48,445 nucleotides of DNA from Acinetobacter sp. ANC 3832. Its GTDB lineage: Bacteria; Pseudomonadota; Gammaproteobacteria; Pseudomonadales; Moraxellaceae. The stretch covers positions 1 to 48,445 of the forward strand of contig NZ_NEGJ01000020.1 of NCBI RefSeq assembly GCF_002135415.1, in the 5' to 3' direction. Below the pieces are notes generated by a model. That model did no database searches and had not been told where the DNA came from. It saw only the letters and a program-made list of their open reading frames with translations. Position 1 is the first letter of the stretch, and every line of letters starts with the position of its first letter. Positions 43,631 through 48,445 of this stretch are shown here, one piece after another. The position numbers and the translations under genes are program-made.

Positions 43631-44368
43631 TTACGAGTTATTGCTTGCTTTAATGGCCTCATCCAACATGGGAATACCCATTTCACAAGCTTCAATTCCT
43701 TGTAAACTTACAATTTTAAGAACTTCTAGAATTTGCTCACGGGATGCACCTAAAGCAAGTGCAGCTTCAATATGGCGTTGTGTACCATGCTGATACATAT
43801 GCGTGATGGTCGCATCACCCGCAATACATAGGAATTCAATCCAAAGAGGGGGCAAAATTCTATCCTTCCAAAGACCGAACCCCATTTTTAGAAAATTTTC
43901 TAAATAAGTTGGATCCCAACGATAAATTGTTTCCCAAAGCGGATTAAACATGCCTTGTTCGCGTACAGCATCACATACTGGAGTAGCACCAGCAGGAGTT
44001 ACTTCATCAGCCAAACCTGCTTGTGAAAGTTCATTTTCTAAAATAGGCACACCCAATGCACAGGCATGGATGCCCACAACACTAGCCAGTTTAAATACTT
44101 CTAATATTTCAGCACGGCTTGCACCGAGTTTTAACGCTTCTCGTATATGGCGACGCACACCCGGTGCGTATAAATGTGTCGCTGTTACATCAATATTTAA
44201 TCGAATTAATGCAACTAATTTAGGATCTAGAATATTGGTCAGTTGAGTATCCTGCACCAAAGTCATAAATTTTTCAGTCCACTCTGGTGCCCACTCTGCC
44301 ATTGAATCCAATGATGAATCAAAAAGACCCGCTGCTCGTAATGCATTAAAATTTGGTGTTTTACTCAT
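43631..44368 (-). CDS. Carboxymuconolactone-decarboxylase-like protein, two CMD domains
   Basis: A 245-residue protein with two repeats of the CMD/AhpD-like fold. The repeated segment is LGASRAEILEVFKLASVVGIHACALG at about 78-103 and LGASREQILEVLKIVSLQGIEACEMG near the C-terminus. Each repeat has a single Cys and no C-x-x-C pair, so peroxidase (AhpD) activity is unlikely. Such tandem proteins occur in catabolic operons, mostly with unknown roles. AGGAAC precedes the ATG, and the SDR gene lies 17 bp upstream. Confidence 0.82.
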   Translation of the reverse strand: MSKTPNFNALRAAGLFDSSLDSMAEWAPEWTEKFMTLVQDTQLTNILDPKLVALIRLNIDVTATHLYAPGVRRHIREALKLGASRAEILEVFKLASVVGIHACALGVPILENELSQAGLADEVTPAGATPVCDAVREQGMFNPLWETIYRWDPTYLENFLKMGFGLWKDRILPPLWIEFLCIAGDATITHMYQHGTQRHIEAALALGASREQILEVLKIVSLQGIEACEMGIPMLDEAIKASNNS

Positions 44369-44385
44369 TTTTGTTCCTAATACAA

Positions 44386-45207
44386 TTAAATTACGCCGCC
44401 GCCATTTGGACTAATCACTTGCCCAACCAAATAATGTTCACCACTGAGATAAAGCACCGTACCTGCATACTCTTCAACCGTACCAAAACGCCCTAGTGGT
44501 ACGCCCTGCCAAAGTCGATTTCGTGCCTCTTCACCAATGTGATCTAGATATTCATTAAAGCGTGGTGTTGCGACTCCACCCGGTGCCATTGCATTGACAA
44601 AAATATTTGATCCAGCAACTTCGTATGCAACAGATTTTGTAAATGAAATTACAGCGCCTTTGGTTGCACAGTAATGTGGACTATGTGCACTTTTACTGGA
44701 TAGACCTGCAATTGAAGCAATATTGACAATTTTTCCAGAACAATTAGGTTCCATAATTTTTAAAGCTTCACGTGTACAATAAAATACGCCATGTACATTT
44801 ACTCCCCAATAACGATGCCACTCTTCATCGCTAATTGAACTGGTAAAGCTTAAAGAGCGACGTGGCTCAGGTGTAGACATATAACGATATAGCTCATTGC
44901 GACGTTGTGTATCTGTATCTGAATTGGGCGTGATTGCTGCATTATTGACTAAAACATCTAAAGTCCCATAACGTTGCATAATTTTTTTGAACATTGTGCT
45001 GACTTCTTGACTTGAAGAAACATCACATTGCACAGCCAGACATTCCGCACCATAGTGTTCAACAGCATGCTGTGTCTCATCTAAAGTTTTTTTATTCACA
45101 TCGCAAATTGCAAGTTTTGCACCTGCTTTTGCAAAGGCTTCTGCACATGCTTTACCTAAACCAGGACCAACGCCAGTGACCAATACAACTTTTCCATGAA
45201 AATCCAT
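44386..45207 (-). CDS. Short-chain dehydrogenase/reductase
   Basis: A 273-residue classical SDR. The NAD-binding TGVGPGLG spans 11-18 and NNAA starts at 88; the active-site Ser near 165-168, Tyr179 and Lys183 (YCATK) are present. The region 93-135 carries an insertion (RRNELYRYMSTPEPRRSLSF) longer than in most SDRs, likely shaping the substrate pocket. GGAAGA precedes the ATG. It probably oxidises a beta-hydroxy acid to the beta-keto acid used by the BKACE, 76 bp upstream in the run. Confidence 0.88.
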   Translation of the reverse strand: MDFHGKVVLVTGVGPGLGKACAEAFAKAGAKLAICDVNKKTLDETQHAVEHYGAECLAVQCDVSSSQEVSTMFKKIMQRYGTLDVLVNNAAITPNSDTDTQRRNELYRYMSTPEPRRSLSFTSSISDEEWHRYWGVNVHGVFYCTREALKIMEPNCSGKIVNIASIAGLSSKSAHSPHYCATKGAVISFTKSVAYEVAGSNIFVNAMAPGGVATPRFNEYLDHIGEEARNRLWQGVPLGRFGTVEEYAGTVLYLSGEHYLVGQVISPNGGGVI

Positions 45208-45283
45208 TTTGATTCTTCCATATTGAAGTTAATCACTTGTATATTTTGCATTTAATCAGTGATTAACTCTTAATTTATCTAAA

Positions 45284-46336
45284 TTAAAGTCCTGGAACGG
45301 TAAATCCACGCTGGCCAGGTTTACGATTTGGTGCCATACCTAACTGACGAATCGTTTCATCCGAGCTCTCATATTTTTTACCAATTTTATAAATTTCACG
45401 CGCTTCTTTACCTGTTGCAATATCACGATGAAGCTCACGAGAAATACGAACAATTTGCTCAATTTGTTCAACAGAAGTCATACGTTCACCTTTGCGTCCC
45501 CATAAGGTATCTTCAATTCCGACACGAACATGCATACCTAAAGCAACAGCCATGGTATTCATAGGCAATACTGCACGCATTGCACTTTCATAAGTTAAAA
45601 TAGATCCTGCAGGACAGCGCTTGGTAAACTCAATAAGGTCTGAAGGATCTAAACCTGCCGCTCCACCACCAATAGCAACATAATTTAGATTTAATGGACC
45701 TGTGTATAAGCCCTTACGAATTAGACGTTCAACTGTTTCAAGCTGATGAACATGACCTAACATAAAATGTGGCTGAATATCAGCTGCATGTAAGCGTTTT
45801 AAGTGCTCAATAAAGAAAGATGGTCGCGCATCAGATACCATTTCTGAATACGCTTTAAAATATTCAGGTCTTTCCAAAATAGTGCCAACTACATCTTCAG
45901 GTGCAAGTAATTCACAAATATTCATCTGACTAGTATTAATGGCAATAGTGACTTGATCAGGCTTAGGATTTAGTTCTGCAAGCATATGACGGGTATCATA
46001 ATCAAGCCATTGTGCTGCTTGACCCTCTTCTTCTGGAGCAAAAGAAATTGAACCACCCACTTGTAAAACCATATCAGGTACGGCTTGGCGGAGTAGACCA
46101 AGCATTTCATTAAACTTACTCAGTTTTTTTGAACCTTTACCATCTTCTTCACGGACATGAACATGCAGTACGGTTGCACCTGCATTATAGCAATCTACCG
46201 CTTTTTGAATTTGCTCATCAAAAGTGACTGGGATATCATTAGAATCACTCGGAATCCATTGTGGACCATACGGTGCAACTTGAATGACCAATTTTTCTTG
46301 ATTTTCAGGCAAAAGGCTATCATCTAGAAAGTGCAT
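45284..46336 (-). CDS. Beta-keto acid cleavage enzyme (BKACE, DUF849)
   Basis: A 350-residue TIM-barrel protein. His58 and His60 in VLHVHVREEDGKG are the metal-binding pair of the BKACE family; PKPDQVTIAINTSQMN and GIEDTLWGRKGERM are other conserved stretches. BKACE enzymes condense a beta-keto acid with acetyl-CoA to give acetoacetate and a new acyl-CoA. The ATG at 46336 is preferred because GGAG lies nine bases upstream; a GTG start would add five residues. The protein is longer than the usual 270-310 residues. It is the first gene of the leftward run, followed by the SDR. The substrate is unknown. Confidence 0.88.
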   Translation of the reverse strand: MHFLDDSLLPENQEKLVIQVAPYGPQWIPSDSNDIPVTFDEQIQKAVDCYNAGATVLHVHVREEDGKGSKKLSKFNEMLGLLRQAVPDMVLQVGGSISFAPEEEGQAAQWLDYDTRHMLAELNPKPDQVTIAINTSQMNICELLAPEDVVGTILERPEYFKAYSEMVSDARPSFFIEHLKRLHAADIQPHFMLGHVHQLETVERLIRKGLYTGPLNLNYVAIGGGAAGLDPSDLIEFTKRCPAGSILTYESAMRAVLPMNTMAVALGMHVRVGIEDTLWGRKGERMTSVEQIEQIVRISRELHRDIATGKEAREIYKIGKKYESSDETIRQLGMAPNRKPGQRGFTVPGL

Positions 46337-46581
46337 TAACTTATTCTCCACGCTTCATCATTATTTTCAGAACCATCCTTTGACTCTTGATTCATAATAA
46401 ATTACAAGTTTGGGAAATTAAAAATTTATCATTAAGTCACATAAATTGATCATTTGGTCATAATTGAGATTCTTAAAAATTGATGTGAACTGATAAAAAT
46501 GGAGACTTTAAATGATCTCCCCCCGAAAGTTGAACGATTGGATTAAGTATCTTTTAAAGACGGAGTTTTGTACAACAGAAA

Positions 46582-47137
46582 GGCTTTGTTGCATAAAGAC
46601 TTTAAAGATAAAACTTCTCTAAGTCACTTAAATTTAAGACACAACTTAGGTATGAGGTTGACCTAATTCAGTGAATTTATTGAGGACTGCTACACGTGCA
46701 TGAATCTCATTTATCTGGCTAGGAAAGCTCCTTACAGTTAATTTATCGCCTAATAATTTGATGCAATGCATCTTGGTTTCTAGCAAACTTCGACGATGAT
46801 ACCTAGACTACTTTTTCCAAATTGCTCTTCCTAGGCATTTGAGTGTTTTCAATAATTCATTTCTTTCTAAAAATCCCATTTTTTGTCTTTCTATGGTTTT
46901 GCATTTTTTCTTGGTGGAATGGCTGCATATGCTTGACGATCTAAAATGAGCTGTCGGCAGCACTTAGTGTCATAAACTCCATCGGTATAAACACAGAGTC
47001 AATTCGCTCATCAGATGGAATTTGATTGAGTAAATCTTCTGATACTTGTGAATCACTGACATCATTTGTGGTGAGTTGTACAGCACGTATTTGAAGGGTT
47101 TTAGCATCTATACCAATATGGAGCTTACACCATTGAT
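46582..47137 (-). mobile_element. IS5-family relic, C-terminal half, cut by an IS3 element
   Basis: It begins with GGCTTTGTTGCATAAAG. Leftward translation gives, in broken frames, CKLHIGIDAKTLQIRAVQ, SDERIDSV, AIPPRKNAKP and NELLKTLKCLGRAIWKK, the IS5 transposase C-terminal half with a frameshift and stops. Its upstream part is replaced at 47137 by the end of an IS3-family element. The stretch 46352-46581 between it and the BKACE gene is AT-rich promoter DNA with a short GGAGA/TCTCC hairpin at 46501-46520. Confidence 0.85.
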
Positions 47138-48173
47138 TGAATAGCCGCCAAAATTCTAGACACACATAACCCTCTTTTGATGGGCCATTTCATAATCTAA
47201 TGGAGAACGCTGACCATTGGAACCATGTCTGCGTTTTGAATTGTAGAACATCTCAATATATTCAAAGATATCTGACCTTGCTTCAGTTCTAGTTATATAG
47301 ATTTTCTTCTTGATCCTCTCTCGCTTTAACAGCTGAAAGAAGCTCTCAGCAACAGCATTATCATGGCATGAGCAGTGTACTGCGCAAGTGGCGACTCATA
47401 CTACTTTCAAGATTATGGTGCTTGAGAAATGTCTGCCATTCATAGCTAGTGTATTGGCTACCTTGGTCAGAATGAATCAACACCTTGTTCTTTGGTTTTC
47501 TTCGCCATAAAGCCATCAATAACGCATCTAAAACTAGATCTGTTGTGATTCTAGATTTCATGGACTAGCCAACAACAAGACGTGAAAACAAGTCAATTAC
47601 AACTGCAAGATACAACCATCCCTCGTGAGTACGAATATAAGTAATATCAGTCACCCACAGTTGGTTGGTATGAATTGGGTTGAACTCGCGATTTAAAGTA
47701 TTTGCAGCAACAATTGATGGATACCGGTATGAGCTCTAGGTTTGCGATAGCCACGCTGTGACTTAAGACCATTAGTTTTCATAAGCCGATATACTCGGTT
47801 GATCCCGCAACTTTCACCTATATCTTTCAAATCACAGTGAATCTTGCGATAGCCGTAGACTCCACCAGATTCTAGCCAGAACTGTTTAATCAATCCTGAA
47901 AGCTGTTGCCGTTTCTTTGCAGTTTTACTAGTAGGTTGCTTTAGCCAAGCGTAATAACCACTGTGATGAACATCTAGAGTTGAACATAATCGACGGACAG
48001 GCCATATGTGCTGATTGTCCTGAATAAAGGCGTACCTCATTTGGACTGGCTTGCGAAGTACACCGTGGCCTTTTTTAATATGTCCCTTTCTTCAGTGACT
48101 CGTTGTAGTTCTTTTTTTAACTTTGCCAATTCTGCAAGTGGATCATCAGATTCTGTGATTTTAGGCTGTTTAG
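47138..48173 (-). mobile_element. IS3-family element, inactivated
   Basis: The left end reads TGAATAGCCGCC. Leftward, a partial orfA (ELAKLKKELQRVTEERDILKKA ending near 48037) overlaps orfB as ATGA at 48040. The orfB frame starts MRYAFIQDNQHIW and carries VYGYRKIHCDLKD, shifts frame after GYRKPR, then [13 protein letters not shown] (first Asp) and LVVG followed by a stop near 47563, then HSDQGSQYTS (second Asp). An insertion of about 12-20 bp near 47370-47390 breaks the DDE Glu region AVAESFFQLLK. The orfA start is removed by the IS5 copy at 48174. At least three disabling changes make it inactive. Confidence 0.85.
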
Positions 48174-48445
48174 GCTTTGTTGCACAAAGATTTTAAAAGT
48201 AGAACTCCCCTAAGCGACTCAAATTTAAGTGACAACTTGGGTATGAGGGCGACCTAATTCCGTGAATTTATTCAAGACTGCTACACGTGCATGAATCTCA
48301 TTCACCTGACTAGGGAAACTCCTTGATGTTAATTTATCTCCCAATAATTTGATGCAATGCATCTTGGTTTCAACCAAGCTTCGACGATGATAGCCTGACC
48401 ATTTTTTCCATAGTGTCCTGCCTAAACGTTTAACTGTTCAAAGTA
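48174..48445 (-). mobile_element. IS5-family element, left end, continuing beyond the window
   Basis: It starts with GGCTTTGTTGCACAAA and contains, leftward, the C-terminal transposase codons KKWSGYHRRSLVET and NEIHARVAVLNKF without an obvious break until near the window edge. It is inserted into orfA of the IS3 element, so it is the youngest event in this nest and may be intact outside the window. Confidence 0.85.

Noticed and set aside
1..48445. CRISPR array, tRNA or rRNA genes, prophage
   Set aside because: No regularly spaced direct repeats, tRNA-like cloverleaf, rRNA sequence or phage structural genes were seen on reading; a covariance search was not possible.

Overview
The window looks like Acinetobacter DNA. 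Base composition is AT-rich with AT-ending codons. It contains a short-Q-loop (cyanide-insensitive type) bd oxidase, gene sets resembling the Acinetobacter are (aryl ester) and dca (dicarboxylate) pathways, a XerC/XerD (pdif/dif-type) site matching the Acinetobacter consensus as I remember it, and many relics of one IS5-family (IS903-like) element with GGCTTTGTTGCAYAAA ends. I cannot tell from sequence alone whether this is chromosome or a large plasmid. I saw no rRNA, tRNA, CRISPR array or replication origin.

Layout. 1-2.0 kb is eroded: an IS5 transposase fragment, a very AT-rich broken gene, a pdif site and two doubtful small ORFs. 2.0-4.7 kb holds a GlxA-type regulator divergent from an exported metallo-beta-lactamase-fold protein and an isochorismatase-family hydrolase. 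4.7-10.9 kb holds an IS relic, an unknown gene, the bd oxidase genes with their small DUF2474 partner, a MocR-type regulator and a second IS relic. 10.9-24.6 kb is a sulfate-ester catabolism island: CynR-like pseudogene, lipoprotein formylglycine-generating enzyme (FGE), cupin, benzaldehyde-type aldehyde dehydrogenase, sigma-54 activator, arylsulfatase, OprD-type porin, aryl-alcohol-type dehydrogenase, and an SdsA-type alkylsulfatase broken by frameshifts. 24.6-30.1 kb has a 93-bp MITE, a covarying palindromic repeat and a flavin-enzyme cluster (luciferase-like monooxygenase, LysR, tandem SnoaL-like protein, FMN reductase, Old Yellow Enzyme). 30.4-37.8 kb is a divergent beta-oxidation cluster like dca: CoA-transferase A/B and acyl-CoA dehydrogenase leftward; enoyl-CoA hydratase, 3-hydroxyacyl-CoA dehydrogenase, thiolase and IclR regulator rightward. 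37.9-46.3 kb is a leftward run: beta-keto acid cleavage enzyme (BKACE), SDR, carboxymuconolactone-decarboxylase-like protein, MFS transporter, DUF1302 outer-membrane protein, YeiH-family membrane protein and AraC regulator. 46.6-48.4 kb is nested IS5/IS3/IS5 wreckage.

How the genes may work together. In the sulfatase island a porin would admit a sulfate ester, the exported sulfatases would cleave it outside the cytoplasm, the FGE would mature the Cys-type arylsulfatase, and the alcohol and aldehyde dehydrogenases would oxidise the released alcohol to a carboxylate. Matching -24/-12 promoters lie before the aldehyde dehydrogenase, the arylsulfatase and, less perfectly, the alcohol dehydrogenase, next to a sigma-54 activator of AcoR/AreR type. 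This suggests one regulon, perhaps for benzyl-type sulfate esters. The 30-37 kb genes could convert a dicarboxylate such as adipate to succinyl-CoA and acetyl-CoA. The BKACE run could oxidise and cleave an unidentified beta-hydroxy acid. IS5-derived relics lie at both edges of the sulfatase island and of the 25-46 kb catabolic block, so the window appears to be a mosaic of separately acquired modules.
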